Below are positions 1 through 11,196 of a stretch of DNA of 64,000 nt, piece by piece. The position numbers and the translations under genes were made by a program. Source of the DNA: Coffea arabica (Eukaryota > Streptophyta > Magnoliopsida > Gentianales > Rubiaceae). Positions within the stretch are counted from its first letter, which is position 1. Each line of letters begins with the position of its first letter. The DNA lies in NCBI RefSeq assembly GCF_036785885.1, contig NC_092323.1, forward strand, positions 22,204,501-22,268,500. Reading direction: 5' to 3'. A model generated the notes under the pieces. It made no database searches and was not told the DNA's origin. It saw only the letters and a list, made by a program, of their open reading frames with translations.

Positions 1-214
1 TTTTGGGTAGTTTCAAATTTAAATTTTTTTAAAATTTAGTTGATTGCTTTTTACTTGGTTGCTTCATGAAATTGATAAAGCTCTTTTCTCTTTTATTTGT
101 AATTTACTAAATTGAGTTGTCGTCTATAAGTATTTGATTTGATAGTGCAACATATTTGAGGGTGTAAATAGGATTATTTGATTTGTATAATTATATCTTG
201 TACTAGTTTATGAT

Positions 215-470
215 GATATGCATCAGGTAAACCAACTCCTTTAGTGGAGTTGCCCACCACCTTTAGTGTGGGGTTCAATCCTTGTCTCCCATCAAAAGTG
301 GTCATTTAACGTGGCTTTGCTTAAGATCCATGTGGGTGCTGTGCACCAGTATGGTCCGAAGATCCATGTGGATGCTGTGCACCAGTATGGTACGATGGTG
401 ATTTAGTTCCCGTCGATTTCCCGTGACCCTATTGGGCCACCCCCCTAGAGTGGTTTATACCTGTCAATGA
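215..470 (+). repeat. possible tRNA-derived SINE
   Basis: The segment has a box-B-like GGTTCAATCC near 272 preceded by TTTAGTGGAGTTG, which could be a decayed box A. The text resembles the RNA polymerase III head of the clearer SINE at 2840-3052. No clean tail or target duplication was found, so this is a weak call. Confidence 0.35.
323..391. repeat. 33-bp motif repeated in tandem (36-bp period)
   Basis: Two copies, 323-355 and 359-391, begin AAGATCCATGTGG and differ at one base. They lie inside the possible SINE body. Confidence 0.8.
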
Positions 471-1611
471 ATCGAGTAATATTTCGAACCTAGACCCGTA
501 CAGATGGAGTATACTCTTACTCGAAATTATATATTAATATATATTTTTTATAATTATAAATATGTATATATATATTATAACTATTAATTCATGTAAACAG
601 GTTCACATAGAATATGGATCAGAAGTCAGTATTCCATATTCGACCTATTTTTTTTTATTTGAGAAAATGGTCCGTGTTGATCCTTGAACTGGGAAGGAGT
701 TTGGGGAGGGGGGCGTAAAAAAATCAATGAATTGTGGTCCTATAGGAGTGGAAGGTACCAAAAAAAAGAAAATCAATTGGTGTATATGTTATTCACCCAA
801 GACTGTATTTCAATTATGTAACAGTATAGAAGTTTTGGCTTGCTAATCTTATAGAAGGTTTGAACTCTACCATTTTGCCCTCTCAACAAGTTGCTTTTGA
901 CCAGTTAACATGTTTATCTCCTTAATTTCTCTTTAAAAATGTGTTTTATAATAACTCATTCTAGTTTCCTTATATATATATATATATATATTAAATATCA
1001 TTGTTATAATTTTAAATATCATTGTTATAATTTTAATATATTTAGTGTATCCTTACATTAGATAAGGTAAGGAAACAAATAATTGACAAATAAAAGAAAA
1101 TTTAATCATGTTAAAAATTATATTTATTTATGATTGACTTGAAGTATTAGTCAAAAGCTAACAGCTAAACAAATAAGCATCTTTTCCTAAATTCGTTCAA
1201 CTTATCTCAAACATCCACCCTTCGCAAAACTCCGTTTTCCCAAGCCAAGTCTAATTTTTTTTTTTACAATTCTTTTATATTTTGATCCATCTTCATTCAT
1301 TATTTAGATACATACACTTATTTTAAATTTTTTATTTAGATTTTTTTTATGATTATTAATTTGCTAATTCCTCTTATTCTAAACTTGTATCTTAGAATTT
1401 TTGTATTAATTTGTATAGGGTTAATGTCTATTTATTGAATTTAGTTAATGTTTATATGATTTTGGCCCATGAGTAAATTTTCATCTTTTGCTTTATATTT
1501 GTTTTGTCTCTTATTATTACAAATGTTTAATGTTTAGTTATCGCCTATTCAACTTTGATTTCAAGTTAGTGTGTATCATTTGTTTTCATAATTTTTTTTT
1601 TTGTAATCGTT

Positions 1612-1680
1612 CTCTTCCTCCCCTCCCCTTCCCCCACACCCCCCCACCCCCCCCGAAACAAAAAAAAAAAAAAAAACAAA
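1612..1680. repeat. C-rich tract followed by A-run
   Basis: A polypyrimidine/C-rich block runs directly into a long A-run. It is low-complexity DNA; the open frame across it is an artefact of composition. Confidence 0.8.
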
Positions 1681-2839
1681 ATCCTGCATCTGTCACTGGT
1701 AGAAAGAGTTGTTGACAATGACATTGTAGTTTGTAGAACTTTAAGTAGCTAATACAGAAAAATGATGATAACTTAATGCAAGTTGAATTTGGAACTATTG
1801 GCGTTTTGTAAATATTTAATTGGTTTCACAAATATTACACTGTTGTCTTAGTATGAATATGTAATAAGCACATGAAAAATGTAAATGTACGGAACTTTAT
1901 GTTTTGAAAAGAGTTATACCCAAGTGCATGTATATTTTGTTTTAGATTTATGTCATTCGAGATTGACACATTGTTGAGACAGGGAACTCTGGATTATTAC
2001 TCTCGTATTTTTACCCTCCTAATTTATCTGAAAATATCTGACTTATATTGTACTCCTATATAACTTTGGCAGCCTTTTTCTGCCTTGTCTAGTCTTTGTT
2101 TTTTTTTTTTTTTGACAAAAAGCAAGTTCTATTAATCAATTGTTGAAAATTGTCCGGTATGAATTGATTTACATCATTGTACTAATGGCAAGTTAAACAT
2201 GCATTAAAAATAACGTATTAGATCGGTTAAATTTAGCAAATCTGAAATATTTTTAACAAATTTGAAATATATAAGAAATTTTCAAGTTATCTTTTAACAA
2301 GGTAAATCGTTGTAACTCCCTTCTGTGCATGTTGCAATCGCCAAATCTGTTAATCAATGGTTTTAAACTCCATGACAATGATGAGATTTATCCAAAAAAA
2401 CCCAAAACCTAAAAAAATTTTAAATCTGACAACTGGATCTGAAATAAATTCGAATCCAATAACAAAAGAGAAAAACAAAAAATTCTCACTAGGAACTTGT
2501 AGAAGAAACAGAAAATTCTCGTTAGAAATTCTTAGAAAAAATAGAGAAATCTTCCTAAAAAAATTTAAGAAAGGCTTTATTGAAAAACAAAATAAAGCGA
2601 AATCTATGGGTGGGAGACCATGGTGATCTCTCTCCCGAAGAAGAAGGCTTTTTGAGAAGAGGAGAAAAAGTAGAGGGTCTGCCTTGTCCAGACTCTAGAC
2701 TAGTAAATATTGTACTTGTTCAAATCTATTTTACACGTATTAATGGCAACTTGACCAATTTGAAGTCCCTATTCTTGCTGATGCATGGCCTTCAGAACTA
2801 TTAATTGCTACTGTTGAGCAGTACCTTTCTTATATTATC

Positions 2840-3052
2840 TTTTTTTTTTCGGAGACGATAAATCTAATCTATCCTACACTAAGGAGAAGGGGACGGACCT
2901 AAGGAGGCCCAGGAATAACTCGGAGGAGACTGAACCACCACCGAATCAGACGGGTGCACATCACACCTGCCTGGATTTTTTTGGAAACAAGCCACCTAAA
3001 TGTGGGATTTTGGTGGGATAGGTGGTGGCCACTGAGCCAATGGCCAGTGGTT
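2840..3052 (-). mobile_element. tRNA-derived SINE with target-site duplication
   Basis: Read on the minus strand, the element starts with a box-A-like TGGCTCAGTGG, has a box-B-like GGTTCAGTCTCC about 100 bases later, and ends in a run of A (the T-run at 2840-2849 on the plus strand). It is flanked by a 17-base direct repeat at 2823-2839 and 3053-3069 (ACCTTTCTTATATTATC versus ACCTTTCCTATATTATC, one mismatch), as expected of target-primed insertion. A polymerase III head, an A tail and a long target duplication together make a SINE. The family name is unknown to me. Confidence 0.8.
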
Positions 3053-3096
3053 ACCTTTCCTATATTATCCAGTTTTGCACATAAAGAATTGCTATT

Positions 3097-4596
3097 GGAA
3101 AAATCGTCACTTTAGTCCTTAAACTATTTTACTTATGCCAATTTCATCCCTCAATGTTATTTTAGCCTAATTTAGTCCTTCAACTTAAATTTCTTGTCCA
3201 ATTAGATCCTTTTACGGCTGCACCGCCCAATAAACTTTTTCCGACACAAAAAGCACTACTGAAACAAAGGGCAAGAATGGAAGTAGAAGTCTTGTCCTAC
3301 ATTAAAATAAAGAAATCTGAAAACTTTTCATCTAATGGGGTAAAACAAAAATTTTACACTAAATTGGGGAGAAAAATAAAATATCTGTAAAAGAAGATCC
3401 CAATTTTCATCTCCATTTATCACTAGTCAACAAGTCATCACCAACTATGTCACCAATCTTCTTTGGCAAACTTCCGAAACAAGGACGTCGTCTTTTTGAA
3501 CTCTTAAATCAATGGCCATTCTTAACTGGACAATCTGAGACTCCTCTCTAAATTTGTAAATATTTCTACAAATGAGGCACTGTAACTTTTTGTTTTAACT
3601 CTCACATATTTTCTGCCAGTATTGCTGCATTATTAATTCCAGAGGATTCATTAATTGGGAAAAAAGCCTGTGTGATTGTCGTAAAAGCAACTCATTTGTA
3701 GGATATTTTTGTGAGCAGTTTTTTGGCTCAATATGTACTCTACATTGTGATAGTTCTTTGCTCAATATGTATTCTAGATTGCATTTTGTTGAAGAGGCCC
3801 GAAAAGTGTTTGATGAAATGTTTAAGAGAATTATAGTTTCATGAACCACCATGGTTTGCTAGGTATGCAACCCCTAGACTTGCTATGGAGGCATGTAAAC
3901 TTTTTCAACCTCTATTTGATGGAAGGTAGATAGAGGACTTGAACGAATTTCTTAGAGCTTTTTATGATGATACTGGTGATGGCCCTGGAGAGAAGAGGGA
4001 AAAGCCTTAGCTCCTCTCTATTTGAGACTCGATAGGTTTGGAAAGCATTGACAATTTAATTCCATAAGTTCTGTGCCTTGAAACTTTCCGAATTTTTTGA
4101 CATCTTTGTGAGAAAAAGAACCCAAATAAAAAAGAAAAGAATGAGGAGGCGATGGAATCCAAGAAATGAAATATAGAATGAGAGAAGATGGTGATGCTTA
4201 AGGAAAGGTTGTGATTGATAATTATTAGTAGATGGTAGTAATAGTGAAAATTTTTGTTAGGAGACTAGGTATGATTTGGGTTGGGGCAAAATGCTTTGAC
4301 GTAGAAGGATAATTCAGATTCTCTTTTGACGATCTCTATTTTCTTTCCCAATTTTGTGGAAATCGTTTAATGGAAATAGTTTTGTTGGGTTCTAACTTTG
4401 GCCCTAACTTTGTAATTCCTAGATTGCCCTTAATTGGGTGGTGAATTTGTGCCTGAAAGATTTTAATTGGTGGTGCGTGGAAAGGATTTAATTGGACAAG
4501 AAATTTAAGTTAAAGGACTAAATTAAGCTAAAAAGACATTGAGGGATGAAATTGACATAAGTGAAATAGTTTAATGACTAAAATGGCGATTTTCCC
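3097..4596. mobile_element. non-autonomous MULE-type element, 1.5 kb
   Basis: The ends are inverted repeats of about 115 bases. The left end starts GGAAAAATCGTCACTTTAG and the reverse complement of the right end starts GGGAAAATCGCCATTTTAG; both continue through a CAATTTCATCCCTCAATG block. The flanks are nine-base near-duplicates, ATTGCTATT (3088-3096) and ATTACTATT (4597-4605). A nine-base target duplication with long TIRs is the Mutator-like signature. No transposase frame is visible inside; the interior could be captured host sequence but I do not recognise it. Confidence 0.8.
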
Positions 4597-4892
4597 ATTA
4601 CTATTAGAAGTGATAAATGCACACACATCACTTGTACATATTTATTTCTCTTCCGGTGAATGGGAATGTACACAGAAATAGGTGCCTATCCGGAGGAATA
4701 CTTGTTTCCTTCTCTATTGGTTTTGGTTTATATGTCATCATTAGTTGTACATATCTATGTAAAAGAGGTGCTTATTCCCTTCTCTTTTCATTTAGATTTT
4801 ATGTCCTGTTTGACCAAAATTCAACCAACAAGTCTTGTTAACGTTTTCACATCTGGTGCAGTTGCTTCTTCCCGTTCTGGGCAAAAATGTGC

Positions 4893-5131
4893 GGATAAGC
4901 CAAAGATTTCAGTCAGAAAATGTTGAACACAATCTCAAAATGTTTGAGCAGGTTATCGAAATAGCTTCGAGGAAGGGTCGTACGCCATCACAGTTAGCAT
5001 TGGCACGGGCTCATCGCCAAAGAGATGATGTCTATCCAATTCCGGGAACCACCAAGAAACAGAACCTTGAAAGTAATATCAAGGCTTTATCTGTTAAGTT
5101 AACCTCAAAGGAAATAGCTGAACTCGAGTGA
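4893..5131 (+). pseudogene. aldo-keto reductase last-exon fragment
   Basis: The translation contains [25 protein letters not shown] and [18 protein letters not shown], matching the last exon of the intact aldo-keto reductase 2.2 kb downstream (7224-7556). It stops soon after KEIAELE, well short of the full C-terminus. The acceptor is lost (GTGCGG where GTGCAG is expected). No upstream exons were found nearby. It is closer to the second fragment at 21918-22141 than to the intact gene, so both probably descend from one duplicated piece of a sister gene. Confidence 0.85.
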
Positions 5132-5322
5132 TGTTCTAGCAGGTTACCAGTAGTACTTGGCTCGAGTTGGTTTAGTGTGGAGATTTTAGTCTTTGGACGT
5201 CTGTGTTTGAGAGATTCCTGGAGTGCATGAGATATCAAAGACCGCCTAAACTCGGATCCGAGGCCTCTCTAGTTGAAGTTCCATCCTATTGCGCTCAGTT
5301 GTGTAAACTGGCACAATTTCAG

Positions 5323-5592
5323 TATAAACTAATATATTTTTAGTGTAATTGTGAATTTTATACCAATTCAGTTATAATTTATGTTTACACTGAAATTCTA
5401 TCAGTTTACAGAACTGGAGAGACCCCATTTCCCCTAAATTTCTAGATGAAGAGGCGTCTATAAACTAATATATTTTTAGTGTAATTGTGAATTTTATACC
5501 AATTCAATTATAATTCACGTTGTAAACCCGAAATTCTATCAATATGTAGAACTGGAGAGGCCCCATTTCCCCTAAATTTCTAGATGAAGAGG
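5323..5592. repeat. 136-bp tandem duplication
   Basis: Two adjacent copies (5323-5458 and 5459-5592) start TATAAACTAATATATTTTTA and end near TCTAGATGAAGAGG. They differ by scattered substitutions, and the second is slightly shorter. They lie between the aldo-keto reductase fragment and the intact gene, with no recognisable function. Confidence 0.85.
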
Positions 5593-5954
5593 TGCGAGAC
5601 AGTGTTTGTACCTTGTTCAGTCGGAATTAAAGTTTTTCATTCTGTTCTTAATCTCCTAAAATTCCAAACAAGGGGCAATTGACTGTCAGAGATAAACCAA
5701 CGTAGTTACAGTGGACAGCGGCCGTGAAATTCAAAGACGTGTATATTTTGCTTTGCACTTCTTGAGTTCAAAAGCTTTGTTATGCATTAGTAGGAATACA
5801 ACTTTGACCAGCTTACCTGTTTATTTCAACTCCTATTACCTTCTCTGGTTAAAAAGGAAAAGAAGTCTGACCAAAAATAAAAATGAAAAATGAAAAAAAA
5901 ATCAGAAACTTGTACAAATTCTCTTCTGTGTCTGCATGCATTGCATAGACTAAG

Positions 5955-6012
5955 AACCAAATACTGCCATAAATTCATGCATCGGAGGGGAACCAAATAC
6001 TGCCATAAATAG
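5955..6012 (+). promoter_or_regulatory. AKR core promoter region with 20-bp direct repeat
   Basis: AACCAAATACTGCCATAAAT occurs exactly at 5955-5974 and again at 5991-6010. The second copy ends in CATAAATAG, a TATA-like element about 45 bases before the start codon at 6054. The first copy contains the same CATAAAT. This is either a duplicated core promoter or a regulatory repeat. That it is the promoter is inferred from position. Confidence 0.5.
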
Positions 6013-6053
6013 CTGTGACTTGCTTAAGGAAGGAAGCCGAGTAAATTGCAGAA

Positions 6054-7556
6054 ATGGCAACTGCAGTGAGGAGGATCAAACTGGGCTCCCAAGGCTTTGA
6101 AGTCTCTGCACAAGGACTTGGATGCATGGGCATGTCTGCTCTCTATGGCAGTCCTAAGCCAGAGGCTGAAATGATCCCACTCATACATCATGCCATAGAT
6201 AGTGGTGTCACCCATCTTGACACTTCCGACTTCTATGGTCCTCACACCAACGAAGTTCTCATAGGCAAGGTACATAATAAATCCTTATTTTTTACTTTAG
6301 TAGCGAACCAAATGAAACTCTAAGAGCTTTTATCTATGGGGGAGATGCTTCTTAGGCGGCATGTAATGGTTTTGAGGCGTTTCTTTGAAGGCTTTGAAGG
6401 GAGGATATAGGGAGAAAGTGCAGTTAGCTACCAAGTTCGCGATAAGAGTACTAGAAGATGGAAGCATGGGTGGTATCTGTGGTGAACCAGCATATGTTAG
6501 AGCAGCATGTGAAGCTAGTCTGAGGCGTCTGGATGTTGATTACATTGATCTCTATTACGTTCATCGTATTGACACTCGTGTGCCTATAGAAGTCACGGTT
6601 AGTCTTCTTCCCTGAAATTCCAAGATGTTTCATTTCTAGTTAAACTGGTTCATTCATCGGTTGATAAAATGGATAGCATAGACAATACCATTTTCTTCCT
6701 GCTTTAAGCAATTGATATCTTTTACTCAAGTCTCCAATATTTGTTAGATGGGAGAACTGAAGAAGCTGGTTGAAGAGGGGAAAATAAGATACATAGGGCT
6801 CTCAGAGGCCTCACCTGATACCATTAGAAGGGCTCATGCAGTTCATCCAATAACAGCAGTTCAACTGGAGTGGTCTTTGTGGACACGAGATGCAGAAGAC
6901 AGTGTTATTCCCACTTGCAGGTAAGACGTTGATTTCTTTTGGCAATCATAATTAGCAGAGTGTTCTCACCATATTACTGTTTCTTGCAGGGAGCTTGGAA
7001 TTGGTATTGTTGCTTTTAGTCCCTTAGGAAGAGGATTCTTGGCGTCTGGTCGAAATTTGGTGCAGAACCTGGTGGATAATGACTACCGAAAGGTTAGTGC
7101 TTATGATAGAGCATGACTTTGACTTCCATACTAAAAGCATAACCAGAAACTTAATCAGAACAGGTAGCTTTTTCATTTTTCAAATGGAAATGTCTGGACT
7201 CACTGTTCTACATTGATAAACAGAGCCTCCCCAGATTTCAGCCAGAGAATGTTGAGAACAATCTGGAAACCTTTGAGCAGGTCAATGAAATGGCCTTGAG
7301 GAAGGGGTGTACACCATCTCAGCTAGCATTGGCATGGGTTCATCATCAAGGAGATGATGTTTGTCCGATTCCAGGAACAACCAAGTTGGAAAACCTCAAC
7401 AACAATATCAAAGCTTTAAGCGTGAAGCTAACACCAGAGGAAATGGCTGCGCTTGAGTCCATTTCTAATGCAATTAAGGGCGAAAGGAACAAGTACATGG
7501 TCCTTACATGGAGACACGCCGATACTCCACCCCTGTCCTCCTGGAAACCTATATGA
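6054..7556 (+). CDS. NADPH-dependent aldo-keto reductase (AKR13-type)
   Basis: Five exons join in frame to 343 residues: 6054-6269, 6391-6597, 6748-6920, 6990-7092 and 7224-7556, all with GT donors and AG acceptors. The protein opens [20 protein letters not shown], typical of the plant auxin-induced PCNT115/perakine-reductase group, whose members are usually near 340-350 residues. The (beta/alpha)8-barrel catalytic tetrad is present: Asp and Tyr in [15 protein letters not shown] (around residues 50-60), Lys in LATKFAI and His in [19 protein letters not shown] and PIPGTTK match the cofactor-binding part. Family members reduce aldehydes or ketones with NADPH in the cytosol; the substrate here cannot be told. 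A TATA-like box lies about 45 bases upstream. Last-exon fragments of a relative lie at 4893-5131 and 21918-22141. I see no defect. Confidence 0.93.
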
Positions 7557-9139
7557 GTGGATTTCCAGCCCTTTTACTTCTAGCAGTATTAACCTGAGAT
7601 GAGTAGTTGAATTGGTACTACTGTGGAGTGTCCTGTGTTTGGCTCTGGTTCTGGATTTTTATGTTTGAGGGGTTTATTGTATGAAATGAGTTTTCTGTTG
7701 TTCTTGTTTGACAAAATAATGGACCTGGTGAGTATATGAGAAAATTTATAGATTCTCACACAGGAGAATAGAAAAATTGTATTCTATTCGTCTCTCATAA
7801 TGAAAATGTTGTTCTCCCTTGTTCTCCCAATCTTTGGTTTTGACAATGAGGGTGTTAATAACATCATAAATTTGGGTGTGGTTTGTTGCGTTTGGAAACT
7901 CAAATCTACTAGAGTGAGAAGGTGATCTTCACTATAGGTTACCACTTAAGGCTAACGTTTGGGGTCTTTATTGAGGTAAATTAACATGGTTAAGATTCTT
8001 TAGAGATGAATTAATTACTTTTGCAATGTTTAGGTGGGTAAGTAGCAGGCTATAAATTTGAGCCCAAAATACATGTTTTTAGCAATAAATTCAATTCTCA
8101 TAATTTTTGTCGATTATTTTTTCACTGTATACCAATATAAATTAAAATATGTTTGAAACATTTCATTACGTATGTAATATTTTGATATCCTATTATATCA
8201 AAAAAATGATGTAATAATCCATATATATATATATATCATAATTAGCGAAATACAAGAAGAAAACTCTTCCCAAATTTTACAGCCTATGATCTATTTACTA
8301 AACCCAAAATTCCTTACTCCTTATAGAACCTGTTTAACTATCGTAGTGGAGCTTTTTAGCAGTGAACCCACAAGGAATGAGATTACATTCTACCTCTGGT
8401 TTCAAGTGTGAGCATGAACTGCAAAAATTCACGTATGGAGTCGATAGTGATGCAGCAAACTTTGCAGTACTTATCAACAATTTGCTTGAGTTTTCTTCTT
8501 ATATCTTTATTCCTTGGGTTCGATGCAATCTCATACGGGCCAATTTACTTGAAGAAATCATTTACATTTCTCAAATCTATTAGGATACCAACATTCAACA
8601 AATCTAAGAATATAAAGCAATATTACATCCATCACATTTCAAACCAAAATTGCTCTGAAAGTAAATCCAAAGCCAGTTTCATAGTAGACATGCATTCACT
8701 ATTAAACACATATAAACAGTCACTCTCAAGCTTCAATTGGTTCATAGAATTCATCACATCAGATTCGTTAGGCAAGCTTTCTTTAATTCCATTAATGTTA
8801 GATAAGATGACCATATCTATCATGGTAATTGAACCATACAAAGAATGATTGCAAGGGTTGAAGCAATCATCATGCGGATCCTTATCACCTTGATCGTGTT
8901 CTGGAACTATGAACACATATTTCCTTAGATTTGGCCCAAGATTGCAACTATTACAATTTTCTCATGAATCTCTATGATGGTTTACACTACAAGGCTACAT
9001 ACAAGCATCAATTGATATACAAGCCAGGTAAAAACAAGCTTAATTTTCGAGTTTCATTTAGGTAAAATAAGTAAATCCTAACCACAAGAGTGCAAGTCAT
9101 AGTTCAAACGTTAACAGACACTGGATAAGGGAGTAGAAA
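7557..9139. other. spacer with unrecognised minus-strand frames
   Basis: The first 150 bases are probably the 3' UTR of the reductase. A TA repeat lies near 8220-8236. On the minus strand 8916-8632 is open for 94 codons (contains NGIKESLPNESDVMNSMNQ), and further down frames read NPRNKDIRRKLKQIVDKYCK near 8400-8520. Composition is protein-like and the two pieces may be exons or remnants of one gene, but stops separate them and I recognise no family. Confidence 0.3.
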
Positions 9140-10014
9140 AGTGAGCTAATGCGAGTAGTATTTTGCAAGGGAGGTATCTGAGGGTATATCTGCCAATTCA
9201 TCATCAATGATATTATAAATAGGGATAGCAACGGGGGCGCCGCAGGGGGTCATTGGGGCGGGGGCGGGGGAATTTTTTCCCCTCATTTAGAAACGGGGCG
9301 GGGGTATACTCCCCTGCCCCACCCCCCACCTTGCCACCCGTTTGAAAAAATATATATATATATGTACATAATTATATATATAATGATATTATCAAATATA
9401 CTACTAATTATACATGTCTATTAATAAAAATTATTAATTAATTATACTAAATTTATGAATACATTTATGTTAAATTCCTAACTACACTTAATACAATAAC
9501 ACTTTTTTTCTAAAAAAAACACAATAATAATTTAGTGATTGTATTTGTATAAAAAGTAAAAACTTGATTACTTTGGTTATATTTGTTTCATCATATTAGA
9601 TTGTATTCAAATAGCCTTTGTTTAATTATTTTTATGAGTTTCAATTGTGAAGTTATAATGAATAATAATTTGGTGATGCGTTGATATTTTTATACTTGAT
9701 TATTTGCTCAAATTTAATTATAATAAAATTATATAATAAAATTTTTTTAACCCCACGAGTGTCCCCGCGGGGGAAGCGGGGCGGGGCGGGGGAAGCCAGG
9801 GGTGCGGGACGGAGCGGTGGCGGGGAGGGGATTAAAATGCAACGGGGCAGAGGTTGGGGGAGGTGTCTCCCGCCCTACCCCCGCCCCATTGCCACCCCTA
9901 ATCACAAATTGGGCCCAATAACCTGACAAGGGAGGTATATGATCTTTTGCAAAATTCAGGGAGGTGAGTGAGAATGCTAGAAACCTCAGGGGAGGTTTCT
10001 GAAATTATCCCTTT
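9140..10014. mobile_element. decayed TIR element carrying a nested hAT insertion
   Basis: The right end reads, in reverse complement, AGGGATAATTTCAGAAACCT followed by a GGAGGTTTCT-type hairpin motif. The same terminal motif bounds the element at 41657-43034. CAAGGGAGGTAT occurs on both sides of the insertion (near 9167 and 9926). The left terminus is not clear. A GC-rich hAT-type element (9220-9900) sits within it. Confidence 0.45.
9220..9900. mobile_element. GC-rich-ended hAT-type element, 681 bp
   Basis: The left end starts TAGGGATAGCAACGGGG; the reverse complement of the right end starts TAGGGGTGGCAATGGGG. The first and last ~130 bases are rich in GGGGCGGGG and CCCCGCCCC while the middle is AT-rich. 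Flanks are ATTATAAA (9212-9219) and ATCACAAA (9901-9908), an eight-base target duplication with two differences. TAGGG TIRs with eight-base duplications are typical of hAT. No coding capacity is seen; the open frames across the GC-rich ends are spurious. Confidence 0.75.
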
Positions 10015-10429
10015 AATAAATTGTAGAGGCATACGCCACCAGTGGACCCAACGTGTGTTGATTATTAAGCTATGTGGGATATCGAGAACAACATACGTGT
10101 TAGCAAAAACTCAAAACTTTTGGGCAATGTACTCAAATGAATTTGACAGATATTGAAATCAGATTTACATCAAGATGTATTGCAATAAAAGAAGAAGGAA
10201 ACAAATCTAGCAACAAATGAATATGGAAGCTGAACTAGTCCCACTTGCACGAGTTAGGATTACTTTTGCAATGGTGACATAATTAATGATTAAATTCAAT
10301 AAAACAATTATACTATCTGGATGTTACAAAAAGAAAAATGAAATGAATCAACATCCCAATTCACAGGGGAGGATCAGATGTGATCTCAAAGGATATGTGC
10401 ATGCTGCAAGGAGCAAAAGTCCTTTCTGG

Positions 10430-11030
10430 CTATGTTTTCAGAACCGGACCGGATATCGACTCGGCCGAGGTCAGGGGTCAGGGGTCAATGGGTTCGACCG
10501 GGGGTCGATAGGGGTTGAACCGGATGACGTCATAAATAAAAATTATTTAAAAATTAAATTATTGTATATAAAATATCCAATAACATATTGATATTAATAA
10601 AGGTATATTTATATATATTTGATGTTTCAAATATATTTAACAAGAAAATACAAAGAAATTAGAACAATCAAGTAACAATTTATATTATTTAATAAACATT
10701 AACAAGTTTAGAATTAAAATTATGGATTTAATTGAAAAATAACATCAAATTTTAGGACAATATTTATAAAGTATGAAATATTTTAGGTATATTAATAAGT
10801 TTTCACAATTTAGGAGGTCAAAACATAATATTAAAAAAGTTTGAACTTTTTTAACAAAATCTCCTGTTGGACCGGTTTTTCCGGTTCTGTACCGGTCAAA
10901 CCCGGTTTTTGACCAGAGTTGACCGAGTTTTAAATCTCCCGGTTCTGATGACCAACTCGGACCGAACACTTGGCCGGTTCTCGGTTCAACCGGTCGGACC
11001 GGCCGGTCCGGTCCGAGTTTGAAAACACAG
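10430..11030. mobile_element. hAT-type non-autonomous element, 601 bp
   Basis: The left end CTATGTTTTCAGAACCGG and the reverse complement of the right end CTGTGTTTTCAAACTCGG form the terminal inverted repeat. Flanks are a perfect eight-base duplication CTTTCTGG at 10422-10429 and 11031-11038. The ends are full of self-complementary CCGGTCCGG-type motifs and the core is AT-rich. The minus-strand open frame over 10745-11092 is a by-product of the GC-rich right end. Confidence 0.85.
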
Positions 11031-11196
11031 CTTTCTGGGCCTAAAACTGGTGAGCATTCAATGGCATGAAAATCATCTTCTCCACTTCTCATGCCATAAA
11101 GTATTGGTTCCTAACCACCAAAATTAGAGTTTTTAATGTCATTATCCTTTGATCATCTTGTCAGGGAAACCTGAACCAAGGAAAGTTTATATAAAA

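Larger units (their letters stand above)
1..2822. other. AT-rich intergenic spacer
   Basis: I see no gene here. The stretch is AT-rich with homopolymers, a TA microsatellite near 972-990, a possible SINE near 215-470 and a C-rich/A-rich run near 1612-1680. Short open frames (for example 1488-1715 and 2357-2626) have low-complexity or lysine-rich composition and resemble no family I know. Confidence 0.6.

Noticed and set aside
1488-1715. Open frame of 75 codons
   Set aside because: Runs through a C-rich tract and an A-run; the translation is proline and lysine runs only.
6054-7556. Naming the reductase perakine reductase and the host as an alkaloid-producing Gentianales species
   Set aside because: The catalytic tetrad and family are clear, but close paralogs with other substrates occur across dicots; sequence alone does not separate them.
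9681-9929. Overlapping open frames on both strands
   Set aside because: They cover the GC-rich right end of a hAT element; glycine/arginine/proline-rich composition artefacts.
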